From the NCBI RefSeq assembly GCF_001509835.1, contig NZ_JXTJ01000009.1, positions 102,627 through 166,626 of the forward strand: 64,000 bases of DNA. Direction: 5' to 3'. Origin of the DNA: Allobosea sp. WAO. Its GTDB lineage: Bacteria; Pseudomonadota; Alphaproteobacteria; Rhizobiales; Beijerinckiaceae. Made by a program: the position numbers and the translations under genes. Shown in pieces: positions 26,357 to 34,695 of the stretch; the first letter of the stretch is position 1, and every line of letters starts with the position of its first letter. The notes beneath the pieces are model-generated. The model ran no database searches. It was not told the DNA's origin and was given only the letters and a program-made list of their open reading frames with translations.

Positions 26357-27820
26357 TTTGGTGATCTCCGTCAGGCTACCCTGACGCTCCTGGCCGCGTG
26401 TACGAAAGCCGGCGAAATCCGTTTCCAGCGTGCCCCAGGCGAAACGCGGTGCCGGCGCGCCGGGAGCGACCCGGTAGACGTTCCGGTCGAACAGGTTCCC
26501 GCCCCGTTCGATGATCGCGAAGTTCGCCGCGCTCGGGTCGGACACCGAGACGCCCCCGGTCGATCCCTGGCCCAGGAAGGTGATGTTGTTGTCGGTGACC
26601 CGGTTGTCGCGCGTCTTGTAGAAGCCGCCGCCGACTTTCCAGCGGTTCTGGTCGATCAGCATGATAGCGCGCCCGGAATCGCGCACCTCCAGGACGTTGT
26701 CGTGCACCGCAGCCTCTTCCGACGCTGCGATCTGAATCTCCGCGCCCCAATACCAGGGAGCACCCGCCTGATTGTTCTGCGACAAGACATTGTTCCGAAT
26801 GACGGCTTTCGAAGACAGTTCGAAGAAGATCCCGGCCGAGCTGTTCCTGGTGACGCGATTGCCTTCGAAGGTCACGTTCACGCAGCGCTCGTCGCACCAA
26901 AGCCCCGGCCCGTCATTCTCGTGGACGTCGTTGTTGCGGAAGGTGACGTTCTGGCTGACGGTGACTTTGATGCCGCCGGCATCCCAGCTCGGATCGAAGC
27001 CGTGACGGTTGTTGCGCGAGATCGTGTTGCCTTCGAACAGGATGTCGAAGCCGTCGGCGGTGGCGCCGATCTGGCCGTTGTCATGGATGTTGCTGCGCAG
27101 GACCTGGCCGCTCGGCCCGACGGAGACGCCGGCGCCGCTGTTCAGCCTGAACTCGCAATCCTCGATCCGCCAGCCCGGCCCGTCGCCGCGTATCGCGCCC
27201 TCCTGGGGCGGATTGGCGTACTTCTCGACGATCAGGCCGCGTATCGCGACATCGGGAGCGGCCCCGAACAGGGCGTAGCGGGCGCTCGACACCTCGACGA
27301 GGCGTCCATCCGGGGCATCGGCAAGCAGGAACAAGTTCCGCAGCCGGTCATGAAAGAAGCTGCCCGGCCGCAATTGCTGGCGCTCGGCGACCTGCTCCAG
27401 TGGCTCTCCGTCGAGGAAGACGATCTCGGGCCATTGGCAGGCTTCCCGACCCGGTTTGCAGACGCCGCGCGCCTGGCCGGGTATGCCGGGCCCGGCGGCC
27501 GTCCAGACGCCGGCTGCGAAGGTGAAGCGGCTCAGGATCGCGGCGCCGCTCAGGATGGCTCCGGGCTCGCCGAAGAATTGCTGCCCCGGCTTGGGCTGTG
27601 CCGACTGCATCCGGTGCAGCCCGGCCTCGATGCAGAAGACGGTGCCGGCCGGCGAGTTCTCGACGGCACGCGAGAGCGAGCTGTCCCGCGCGATGCGGAC
27701 CGCCTGGGCGGGGCAGGCTGAAGCGGGTTGCGGTTCGAGCGCCGCCGGAGCCGCAGCCATCGCCGCCGCAGCGGTGAGCAGGAGCGTGCCCGCGGTCGCC
27801 GCCTTCAGGACGGTCGCCAT
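26345..27820 (-). CDS. Secreted right-handed parallel beta-helix protein
   Basis: The 491-residue exported protein has a signal peptide (MATVLKAATAGTLLLTAAAA) and a long run of parallel beta-helix rungs between about residues 190 and 440. Asn-rich turns such as GNTISRNNRHGFDPSW, RNNDVHENDGPGLWC and IRNNVLSQNN mark the rungs. The fold is shared by polysaccharide lyases, C5-mannuronan epimerases and hydrolases, so it may trim or modify the polymer in the periplasm. No catalytic signature of a specific enzyme class is evident. The ATG at 27820 has GAGGAG upstream and lies inside the end of the wzy-like gene (16-base overlap), so the two are co-translated. Confidence 0.83.
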   Translation of the reverse strand: MATVLKAATAGTLLLTAAAAMAAAPAALEPQPASACPAQAVRIARDSSLSRAVENSPAGTVFCIEAGLHRMQSAQPKPGQQFFGEPGAILSGAAILSRFTFAAGVWTAAGPGIPGQARGVCKPGREACQWPEIVFLDGEPLEQVAERQQLRPGSFFHDRLRNLFLLADAPDGRLVEVSSARYALFGAAPDVAIRGLIVEKYANPPQEGAIRGDGPGWRIEDCEFRLNSGAGVSVGPSGQVLRSNIHDNGQIGATADGFDILFEGNTISRNNRHGFDPSWDAGGIKVTVSQNVTFRNNDVHENDGPGLWCDERCVNVTFEGNRVTRNSSAGIFFELSSKAVIRNNVLSQNNQAGAPWYWGAEIQIAASEEAAVHDNVLEVRDSGRAIMLIDQNRWKVGGGFYKTRDNRVTDNNITFLGQGSTGGVSVSDPSAANFAIIERGGNLFDRNVYRVAPGAPAPRFAWGTLETDFAGFRTRGQERQGSLTEITKSSR

Positions 27821-29163
27821 GCCGGGCTCCTCTGAAGGGTGAAATCCTGCAGCATCGAGGCGCCGATCCCGAGGCCGATGATGCACCAGAACCAGATCCC
27901 GAGCATCGGCCCTTCGAGCGCGACGTCGAAGGAGGCGTTGATGATCATCGAGAGCCCGTAGCAGCCGATCCACAGGAACAGGTTGGCGGCCTTGATGTCG
28001 TGATTGCGCAGGGCATTGATCCGGCTGCGGGCCAGCATGGCGAACCAGCTCAGCAGCACGAGGAACCAGAGTGCCAGCCCCGGCACCCCGGCGCGGGCTA
28101 GGATGCCGAGATGGGCGTTGTGTGGCGCTCGCACGGGCGCCCCACCGCCTTCCGCGCCGACGACATAGCCGTCATCCTCGGCGAGATTCACGCCGAAGCC
28201 CTTGCCGGTCCAGAAATAGGGGCCGCGCAGCGTATAATCCTGGATCGCCTGCCACCAGCGCAGGCGCCAGGTCTTGGTGCCGTCGAGATTGGACGCCTCG
28301 CTGCGCCCGACTATACTTTCGACATTGTTGATCAACTGGGCCGGCCCGATCACGCGTCCGCCCTCGATCTCCACCTGCAGGTCGAAGACGAGCACGATGG
28401 CCAGCACCGCCGCGCCTCCGGCGGCGATCGGCATCAGCCGCCGGACTTGCCCGCCAATGACGGCGGCGAGCAGCACCGGGAGCACGAAGGCCAGCATCGC
28501 CCCGCGGCTGACCGCGATCATCAGGAAGCCGACGAGGACCGCGACGAGCCAGGGCCAGGGTACGCGCCGCAGCCCGAGCAGCACGAAGACGGTCGCGCCG
28601 CAAAGATGCACCGCGGCTTCGCCCATTCGCACATAGACCACCGGGAGCCCCGAGAATGGCCAGGCCAGGAGGTGCGAGAGCGAGCTGGTAGTGTAGGCCA
28701 GAGCCGCGCCGGCAAGCCCGTAGAACAAGGCGAAGCGGCTATAGTTGCCGAGCAGCCGGCCGAGGCGCGCCGGCTTCTGCAGCAACAGGGCGATGATGAT
28801 GAAGGCGAAGGCGCCATAGAGTGCGATGACGCTGTCGCGGAGCGCATCGAAGCCATAGACCGGAATCCCCGGTACGGTTCGCACTAGGATCCAGCCCATG
28901 AAGGCGAGCAGTGCGAAGCTCGGCACTGTCATCAGCATGGCGATCCAGCTGCGCGACGCCATCAGGGCGATAATACCCAGCACGAGCGTGATCTCGCCGA
29001 TGAACAGCGGCGGCACGCCGACATAAGCGAAGCCCTTGCCGAAGATTGCGTATCCGGCGAGCACGAAACAGAGCAGCCCGAGATAGCGGTCGCCCCAATC
29101 CGCACGCGCCTGTGGCACGGTTGCGAAGCTCGCCGGCGTCTCGACCGAGAGGTGTAGCGGCAT
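27805..29163 (-). CDS. O-antigen ligase/polymerase family protein (Wzy-like)
   Basis: This 452-residue protein has about 11-12 hydrophobic helices and a large periplasmic loop containing RAPHNAHLGILARAGVPG, the signature of the Wzy/WaaL superfamily. In this context, with Wzx, Wza and a Wzz-type co-polymerase, it is best read as the exopolysaccharide polymerase. A loop segment around TKTWRLRWWQAIQDYT also fits the family. It precedes the beta-helix gene with a 16-base overlap. The ATG at 29163 follows GAGAGG. Confidence 0.85.
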   Translation of the reverse strand: MPLHLSVETPASFATVPQARADWGDRYLGLLCFVLAGYAIFGKGFAYVGVPPLFIGEITLVLGIIALMASRSWIAMLMTVPSFALLAFMGWILVRTVPGIPVYGFDALRDSVIALYGAFAFIIIALLLQKPARLGRLLGNYSRFALFYGLAGAALAYTTSSLSHLLAWPFSGLPVVYVRMGEAAVHLCGATVFVLLGLRRVPWPWLVAVLVGFLMIAVSRGAMLAFVLPVLLAAVIGGQVRRLMPIAAGGAAVLAIVLVFDLQVEIEGGRVIGPAQLINNVESIVGRSEASNLDGTKTWRLRWWQAIQDYTLRGPYFWTGKGFGVNLAEDDGYVVGAEGGGAPVRAPHNAHLGILARAGVPGLALWFLVLLSWFAMLARSRINALRNHDIKAANLFLWIGCYGLSMIINASFDVALEGPMLGIWFWCIIGLGIGASMLQDFTLQRSPAWRPS

Positions 29164-29217
29164 TCCCTGTGCCTCTCATGGTCATCGTAAGGTCATGGGC
29201 GCCCGCCTTGTGCGGCG

Positions 29218-29250
29218 AAAAAGCCATGTCGCTCATAGAAGACATGGCTT
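29218..29250 (-). terminator. Intrinsic terminator of the acetyltransferase/FAD operon
   Basis: On the minus strand AAGCCATGTC (29250-29241) pairs perfectly with GACATGGCTT (29230-29221) around a 10-base loop. Five T residues follow immediately (29222-29218). It lies about 55 bases past the stop codon of the last gene of the operon and 55 bases before the Wzy start, so it separates the two transcripts. Confidence 0.8.
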
Positions 29251-29273
29251 GCGTCCTCGTCGAGCGGGCGGCG

Positions 29274-29283
29274 GAGGTACCTC
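29274..29283. repeat. Palindrome GAGGTACCTC, second copy
   Basis: This perfect 10-bp palindrome, GAGGTACCTC, is identical to the one at 20435-20444. Both copies lie in non-coding DNA of the exopolysaccharide region. Here it sits between the stop codon of the preceding operon and its terminator, upstream of the Wzy gene. A regulator-binding role is possible but rests on two copies only. Confidence 0.35.
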
Positions 29284-29305
29284 GCTTGGCCGCCCGTCGG
29301 TATGC

Positions 29306-30469
29306 TCAGTTCAGCTTGCGCAGCAGGCTGCTGGCCCGCTGGCGCAGCCCCGCGGGCAGCCGGCGATAGCATTCGCGCAGCACCGGCTTGACCCGGGCGA
29401 GATAGGTGGCGGCGAGACGGCCGCGGCTCGACACCGGGATCAGGTAGTCGTCGATGGCGACCTCCGTGTTCGCCCATTCCAGCTTGTGCCGATGGGCCGG
29501 CGCCAGAAAGTCGAAGACCTCGATCGAAAGCTGGGGGCAGCGTTCCAGCAGATACCAGAACAACAGCCGGCCGGGCGCATGCTTCGCGAAGCGCAGATCG
29601 TAGCTCTGGACCAGTGACCAATAGCGCCGCTGGTCCAGGGCCCCGATCTCGACCGCCGCGATCTCGTCGCCGGCGCGCAGATAGGCCACGAGGAGAAAAC
29701 CCTGCATCGAGAGCTGCCGCAGGCAGGCATGGCTCGCCCCATGCGCGTAGCCCGCGCTGACGGCGCCCTTCTGCTGCTGCCAGACGCGCTTCAGGGCGAA
29801 GGCGTGGTCGAGCAGCAGGCATTGCTCCTCGGGGCGCCGCACCAGTTCGAACGTCACCTGCCCATGCTCGCCCAGCTGGCGCTGGTGTCGCCGCAGGGCC
29901 TGGCGTGTCCGGCTGGTGCGCTGGCGGTCGGCACTGCTCGCTTCGAGGTTGCGGAAATCGAGCATCGGCGCACTCGCCTGCGTGCCGGACACCCGGTACC
30001 TGGCGAGATGGTCGGCGAGAACCGTGTCTTGGCGAACACGACGCAATTCGATCGCGTCGATCTCGTGCCATGAGAGGACCATCTCCCAGGCCATGTCGAG
30101 CAGGGCGCGGCCATCCTCGCGCTTGTCGATCAGTACGTCGCCGTACTGTGTCGCAGGTTCGCCGAGATGGTGAAGGATGTGGAAGACCGCGAGTCGCCTG
30201 ACGGCGAGCGGCCACAGCAAGATCAGTGTCCGGCCCCGCCAGATGGTTGCGATACGCGGCGTTTCCGGTGTGCCGCCGGCTTGCGCGGCGACCACCCAGG
30301 CCTCGCACCATTCCGGGCTCTGGAAGAAAGTGGCGTTGGAGCTTCGGCGCATGAGGTCGCGCCAGGGCTCGAGCAGGTCCTTGTCCCAGCACGCCTCCTC
30401 GCAGCGAAGTGCGGTGTCTGGCCAGTCGCCCCCGGACAGGAAGTGGATTGAAGGCGCCGTCTCGTTCAT
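29306..30469 (-). CDS. GNAT/FemAB-like acetyltransferase (BcsL/CelD family)
   Basis: The product is a 387-residue cytoplasmic protein. Its second half has the GNAT-like fold of the BcsL/CelD acetyltransferases (Acetyltransf_6): RTSRTRQALRRHQRQLGEHG, the loop FALKRVWQQQKGAVSAG and then LRAGDEIAAVEIGALDQRRYW followed by HAPGRLLFWYLLE. The group is named for cellulose biosynthesis but occurs in many exopolysaccharide loci with unknown acceptors. I chose the ATG at 30469 because GGGGGAGG precedes it; an in-frame ATG 33 bases upstream lacks that. It is the last gene of a four-gene minus-strand operon and is followed by an intrinsic terminator. Confidence 0.82.
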   Translation of the reverse strand: MNETAPSIHFLSGGDWPDTALRCEEACWDKDLLEPWRDLMRRSSNATFFQSPEWCEAWVVAAQAGGTPETPRIATIWRGRTLILLWPLAVRRLAVFHILHHLGEPATQYGDVLIDKREDGRALLDMAWEMVLSWHEIDAIELRRVRQDTVLADHLARYRVSGTQASAPMLDFRNLEASSADRQRTSRTRQALRRHQRQLGEHGQVTFELVRRPEEQCLLLDHAFALKRVWQQQKGAVSAGYAHGASHACLRQLSMQGFLLVAYLRAGDEIAAVEIGALDQRRYWSLVQSYDLRFAKHAPGRLLFWYLLERCPQLSIEVFDFLAPAHRHKLEWANTEVAIDDYLIPVSSRGRLAATYLARVKPVLRECYRRLPAGLRQRASSLLRKLN

Positions 30470-30498
30470 GCTTTTGCCTCCCCCGAGCAAAGACGCCT

Positions 30499-31707
30499 TC
30501 ACCGTTCAGCCTGTGCCGGCCCACGCCGTCGCGAAAGCTGCCCTGCCCGTCGCGACAGTGCCTGCAGCTGCTCGAACCAGCGGCGTGCCGACCCCTTGGC
30601 CAGGCGGCCGAGATAGCGCGTGTAGCTGCTCGCCTGCCCGAGCGGTCCGTCCGCGAGAGACCGCGCCTTCAGCGCGTAGGCCTCGCGGCTCGAGTACAGA
30701 TCCGTCGCGCGCTTTTCCGGGTCGGCATAGAAGGAGGCGAGCTTGTCCGCGCTCATGCCGGGGGTCGAAAGCCAGCGCGGCACATGCACCGAGCAGAGTC
30801 GCTCGACATCGCTCAGGACCTTGTTCGTGCCAGTTCCGGCTGCCGGGCAGGACGTGGCGAAAGCGTCGCCGACCAGCACCATTCCTGGCTGCGCGACATT
30901 GGTCGAGACATAGAGATCGGCTGGCCGGACGCGCACCGCGCCCTGGATTGCGAAGGGGCCGATCAGCGCGGCGAGGCGCGGCATCAAGCGCATCAGCGCC
31001 GCTTCCGGCTCCTCGCGGATCGCCTTGAGCCAGGCATCGTCGACATTGCGATAGATCATGAGATTGGCGCGCATCACCGCGCCGAGGCGAAAAAGGGTGA
31101 GATAGGCGACGCGGTCCTGTGGGCGCTCGCCGTAATAGGTCAGGGAATCGAAAGGGAAGTGCGCGCTAGCGGTCGGCACGACATCGAAGCCGACGGTGAT
31201 CGAATGGCTTTGGCTGAGCGTCTCGCAGCCGATTCCCAACGAGCCGCGCAAGGCTCGGTTCAGGCCGTTGGCGAGCACGACGAGGCGGGCCGTGACGACC
31301 TCGCCATCGGCCAGAGAGACGGTCTGCTCGTCGTCGCTCAGGCTGATCGCGGCCACTGTGCCGCGCAGGTGACACACCTGTGGCGGAATGCCCCGCCGGA
31401 CCGCAGATACGAGGGTCTGGTAGAGAATACCGTACTGGTCGATGGCCATTTTGTCGGCCAGGCGCCCGAGGCGTGCGACCCAGAGCTCGCGATTATGGGT
31501 CGCAGCCGGCAGAACCAGCCCGGCGAGGCCCATGCGGCGCAGCAGGCGGACCTGCGAAGGGTCGAGCTTCTCGCAGCGGAAATCCGGGCGCGGCGGGTCG
31601 TATGGGTCGATCAGCATGACATCGAGGTCAGTCCTGCCGAGCATCACTGCGGCGCTGGCGCCGGCCAGGCCGCCGCCGACGATGACGATGTCCGCCGATC
31701 GTGCCAT
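30499..31707 (-). CDS. FAD-dependent oxidoreductase (PHBH/tryptophan-halogenase-like fold)
   Basis: The 402-residue flavoprotein has the N-terminal VIVGGGLAGASAAVML motif (residues 8-23) and the second FAD motif VLVGDAFATSCPAAGTGTNK near 276-295. These are typical of the p-hydroxybenzoate-hydroxylase/geranylgeranyl-reductase fold. There is no halogenase WxWxIP motif and no membrane anchor. Substrate is unknown. It lies between two BcsL-like acetyltransferase genes (5 and 29 bases away), so it probably modifies the same product as they do. A small hydroxylated or reduced lipid or sugar is conceivable; that is speculation. Confidence 0.82.
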   Translation of the reverse strand: MARSADIVIVGGGLAGASAAVMLGRTDLDVMLIDPYDPPRPDFRCEKLDPSQVRLLRRMGLAGLVLPAATHNRELWVARLGRLADKMAIDQYGILYQTLVSAVRRGIPPQVCHLRGTVAAISLSDDEQTVSLADGEVVTARLVVLANGLNRALRGSLGIGCETLSQSHSITVGFDVVPTASAHFPFDSLTYYGERPQDRVAYLTLFRLGAVMRANLMIYRNVDDAWLKAIREEPEAALMRLMPRLAALIGPFAIQGAVRVRPADLYVSTNVAQPGMVLVGDAFATSCPAAGTGTNKVLSDVERLCSVHVPRWLSTPGMSADKLASFYADPEKRATDLYSSREAYALKARSLADGPLGQASSYTRYLGRLAKGSARRWFEQLQALSRRAGQLSRRRGPAQAER

Positions 31708-31712
31708 CGCGG

Positions 31713-33017
31713 TTACTCTCGCGTTTTGAGGATGTGCGCACCGCGCAGGCGAGCCCGGATCTTGTCGAGTTCCGGGCGCAGACGATGATAGAGTTGCCGC
31801 GCTGTTTCCCTGCAGCTGCGGATTGCCTTCTCTCGGCCCGACAGCAGCATCAGACGCAAGGGGCGGTTCGGCCCGGCATCGATCAGCAGGTCGCGAACCT
31901 CGTGCCGCTCTGGCCAGCGCTCGGCCTGGTGACCGACATCGCGATGGTTGCAGGAATCGGTGAAGGCGACGGCGGGATCGGCGAGGAGCCGCGTGGTCGT
32001 GTCCTCGAGGAGGAGGGCGCCGGGCGAGAAGCGGGCATAGGCTTCATCATAGGCCGTGCGCCAGGTGAAGGCGGCATTGCCCGAGAACAGCAGGACCCAC
32101 ATCGCGATCGGAGCTCCGTTCAGCCGCAGCGTCTCGATCGCGATCGACCGGTGCTTCGCGAGTTCGGATGCCATCTTGCGCGTGAACCGCTCCGTTGCGG
32201 GATCGCTCGCCAAGGCGCTGTGCCGCGCCGCCTTCCAGCCCGAGGCTTCGAGCCGGAGGAATTCCTCGGTCGCGGCGGCGATCGCTGCCGGCTCGTCGAC
32301 GAACGTGACCGCCAGATCGCCTTCCTTGCCGAGCTGGCGCCGCTTGCGGGCGAAGCCTTGCAGCCGCCGCGGCGACATCGAATTCGCCCAGAAGGTCTTC
32401 GGGTCGTCACATGATGTCAGCTTCGCGCGGTGACGTGTTTCGAGCAGGCGCCAGCGCCCGCCGCCACCGGCCAGCACGGCCTCCAGCATCGCCGCGAACG
32501 CCGAGCCGCTGGACATGTCGCCGGCCTGGATCAGCTTGGGCAGCTCCGGCGTCTTTCGGATTGCTTCCAGCATCGCCGCCAGCACCGGTGCTACCTGGGT
32601 ACGGTCGATCACCGGCGTGCCGAGATAGGAGACCGGCCCCGGCGGGCTGACCAGGGCCTTCCATGGCCAGCAGAGCCGGGTCCTGCGCTCGATGAGGAGC
32701 CAAGCACCGACGAGTCGCGATTGCGCGTCCGTCTCCACATCGTCGACCCAGGCCAGCAGGACGCGAACCTTGTCGGGCCAGGCGGCTTCGTATGCCAGCG
32801 CCACGGCGGGGGCCATGAAAACGTTCGGGACCGCCGCCCTGTCGGCGAGGTCGCTCCATTCGTTGCTCAGGGCTGCGAACTCGCGCGCGTTTGCCAGCTG
32901 GATGCGAAGGGAACTCGCCAATAGCGGTGGGTTGGCGGTCCGATTGTCCAGAAATCCGCGTGCCGGTCCAGGTGGGTCGGGCAGGCTGACCCGAGGCAGG
33001 GCTGCGCTGTCGGTCAC
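31713..33017 (-). CDS. GNAT/FemAB-like acetyltransferase (BcsL/CelD family), paralogue 2
   Basis: The 434-residue product shares its plan with the preceding gene product. An N-terminal domain with LANAREFAALSNEWSDLADR and FLGTP-like YLGTPVIDR is followed by a GNAT-like half with FARKRRQLGKEGDL, FLRLEASGWKA and AYARFSPGALLLEDTT. The end has DSCNHRDVGHQAERW. The LEASGWK and SPG(A/L)LL segments are conserved in all members of this operon's pair. Start is a GTG overlapping the upstream stop (GTGA at 33014-33017), indicating translational coupling. It shows no signal peptide. Confidence 0.82.
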   Translation of the reverse strand: MTDSAALPRVSLPDPPGPARGFLDNRTANPPLLASSLRIQLANAREFAALSNEWSDLADRAAVPNVFMAPAVALAYEAAWPDKVRVLLAWVDDVETDAQSRLVGAWLLIERRTRLCWPWKALVSPPGPVSYLGTPVIDRTQVAPVLAAMLEAIRKTPELPKLIQAGDMSSGSAFAAMLEAVLAGGGGRWRLLETRHRAKLTSCDDPKTFWANSMSPRRLQGFARKRRQLGKEGDLAVTFVDEPAAIAAATEEFLRLEASGWKAARHSALASDPATERFTRKMASELAKHRSIAIETLRLNGAPIAMWVLLFSGNAAFTWRTAYDEAYARFSPGALLLEDTTTRLLADPAVAFTDSCNHRDVGHQAERWPERHEVRDLLIDAGPNRPLRLMLLSGREKAIRSCRETARQLYHRLRPELDKIRARLRGAHILKTRE

Positions 33018-34297
33018 AGCTGTCCTCCGCCGGGCTTGCCCGCTTCCGGGACGGAAGGAGGGCCGCGGCGCTGCACGGCCAGCAGCAGGGCGCGTCCGCG
33101 GCGCGCCGCTTCGCGCAGGCGTCGGTGGCCGAGCTCGACCGCGCTGACCAGCCCGAAGAGCGTCGTCCGGCGTGGCCGGGCGTCGACGATCAGATCCGAG
33201 ACCTCGCGTCGGCCGGCCCAGAACTCCGCCATATGGCCGGTGTCGTGATGGTTGCAGGAATCGACCGCACGCAGGGCGGGGTCGGCGAGAAAGCGACTGG
33301 TCACTTCCTGGTGCAGCAACAAGCCGGGCGCGCAGGCACGAAGAGCCTCGTCATAGGCCGACTTCCAGGTGAAGGCCGTCTCGCCGGATTGTACGGTGAC
33401 CTGCATGGCGATGGCCCGGCCGTCGAGGCGCAAGGCGGTGATCTGGGCCTGATGCCGGCTCGCCAAGGCGGCGATCGCCCTTCTGAAGAAGCTCGTCAGT
33501 ACCGGCGTGCGCAGTATCGCCCGGCCACGGCTGCTCCTGCGTCCCTTCCAGCCCGAAGCCTCGAGCGTGAGGAACTCCTCGATGGCGGGGCCGACATCGC
33601 TGCCGCCGACATGCCGCGTGCAGCTGACGGTGCCTTGTCGTGCGAGCCGCTGCTGTTTCTTCCGCAGCGCCTTGGCGCGGCTGGGCGCGACCGGGCTGGC
33701 CCCGCTACCTGCGACCGATTTCAGCAGCGACGGGCGCTGCCGGGTTTCGAGCCGTGTGCAGGGCGAGCCGCGGCGCCCCAGGACCTCCGCGAAGACCGCA
33801 GCGACGGGCCCGCTCGCATCGAGGCTTCCGATGCTCAGGAGGCTCGGCAGGGAACGCTCCGCGGCGATCGCGTCGAGCATGGCCGAAAGAGCCTCCGCCG
33901 CGTCGTCGCGATCGAGCACTGGGGTGCCGAGAAAGGCGTGGTCGAGGACCGGCGTCTTGAGCATCTGCATCGGCAACAGGGGAAATGCACGCTGGCGGGC
34001 CAGGGCCCAGAGGCCGACGAGCCGACTCGGCATGCCCGGGCGCGGAGCGCTCCATGCGAGCAGGACCACGACCGCAGCGGCGCCGGCATCGGCGGCCGCG
34101 GCGATCAGCGCCGGCTCCAGAAAGGCGTTGTCGGCCAAGGCGCGGCCGGCGAGGTCGCGCCATTCCCGTTCGAGCGTCGCGAGCCGACCGGCCGTCGTGA
34201 CCTCGACCGACATGGCCGCCTCGCCGAGGCTTTCCACCGCAAGGCGCGTGGCGTCGCGGCGTGGTTCGTCCACAAGATCGACCGGGCCCTGTTGCAC
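33014..34297 (-). CDS. GNAT/FemAB-like acetyltransferase (BcsL/CelD family), paralogue 3
   Basis: The 427-residue protein is clearly a paralogue of its downstream neighbour: FLGTPVLDRDDAAEALSAML against YLGTPVIDRTQVAPVLAAML, FLTLEASGWKGRR against FLRLEASGWKAAR, and DSCNHHDTGHMAEFW against DSCNHRDVGHQAERW. This points to a local tandem duplication. The frame starts with GTG at 34297 preceded by GGGGAGAG; an internal ATG (residue 29, MSVEVTTAG) is a possible alternative. It is the first gene of the operon. A TATAAT box lies 27 bases upstream of the GTG. Confidence 0.82.
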   Translation of the reverse strand: MQQGPVDLVDEPRRDATRLAVESLGEAAMSVEVTTAGRLATLEREWRDLAGRALADNAFLEPALIAAAADAGAAAVVVLLAWSAPRPGMPSRLVGLWALARQRAFPLLPMQMLKTPVLDHAFLGTPVLDRDDAAEALSAMLDAIAAERSLPSLLSIGSLDASGPVAAVFAEVLGRRGSPCTRLETRQRPSLLKSVAGSGASPVAPSRAKALRKKQQRLARQGTVSCTRHVGGSDVGPAIEEFLTLEASGWKGRRSSRGRAILRTPVLTSFFRRAIAALASRHQAQITALRLDGRAIAMQVTVQSGETAFTWKSAYDEALRACAPGLLLHQEVTSRFLADPALRAVDSCNHHDTGHMAEFWAGRREVSDLIVDARPRRTTLFGLVSAVELGHRRLREAARRGRALLLAVQRRGPPSVPEAGKPGGGQL

Positions 34298-34695
34298 CAG
34301 CGCTCTCCCCGAGGGTCGGAGCCATTATACGGTTCCGCCCTCGCAGGGCGCTTCTGGCAAACGGATTAACCCCATATTGACGCGGTACTCCGACCGGCAG
34401 GAGGCCGGACATCGGCAATGGCGGCCTTCTGACGGTAGAAAATCTAGCCGGCTACTCATGCTGTTCTGAAATGGAGCAACGCCCGGCAAGGACCGGTAGT
34501 GCCGCCCCACTCGTGACCATGGCGATGCTGTGCAAGATGCGGGCGTGATCACGGGGGCGCTGCCACATGGGCCGAATGGGGCGGTCATGCCCATCTGGAT
34601 GCCGACGCGCCTTGAAAAGAGGGCGTGGCAAGGACGTCGATTTCTCCTATGTTTCAGCCGTCTGCGGGTTCCCGGCAGCGTGGGCTTTGACGACC
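34298..34695. promoter_or_regulatory. Divergent intergenic region with a minus-strand TATAAT box
   Basis: The region separates the acetyltransferase operon from the patatin gene. On the minus strand a perfect TATAAT (34329-34324) lies 27 bases before the GTG start of the operon's first gene. No good -35 hexamer lies 16-18 bases further up. On the plus strand an ATG with a good ribosome-binding site (AAGGA, near 34631) opens a 13-codon frame that ends at 34690, just before the likely patatin start. No larger gene is evident. Confidence 0.35.

Noticed and set aside
30499..31707. Tryptophan halogenase as the identity of the FAD protein
   Set aside because: The fold is similar, but the WxWxIP motif and the catalytic lysine context of halogenases are missing.
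34631..34690. Short frame upstream of the patatin gene (13 codons) as a regulatory leader peptide
   Set aside because: It has a fair ribosome-binding site, but there is no attenuator structure or codon bias that would support a leader-peptide mechanism.
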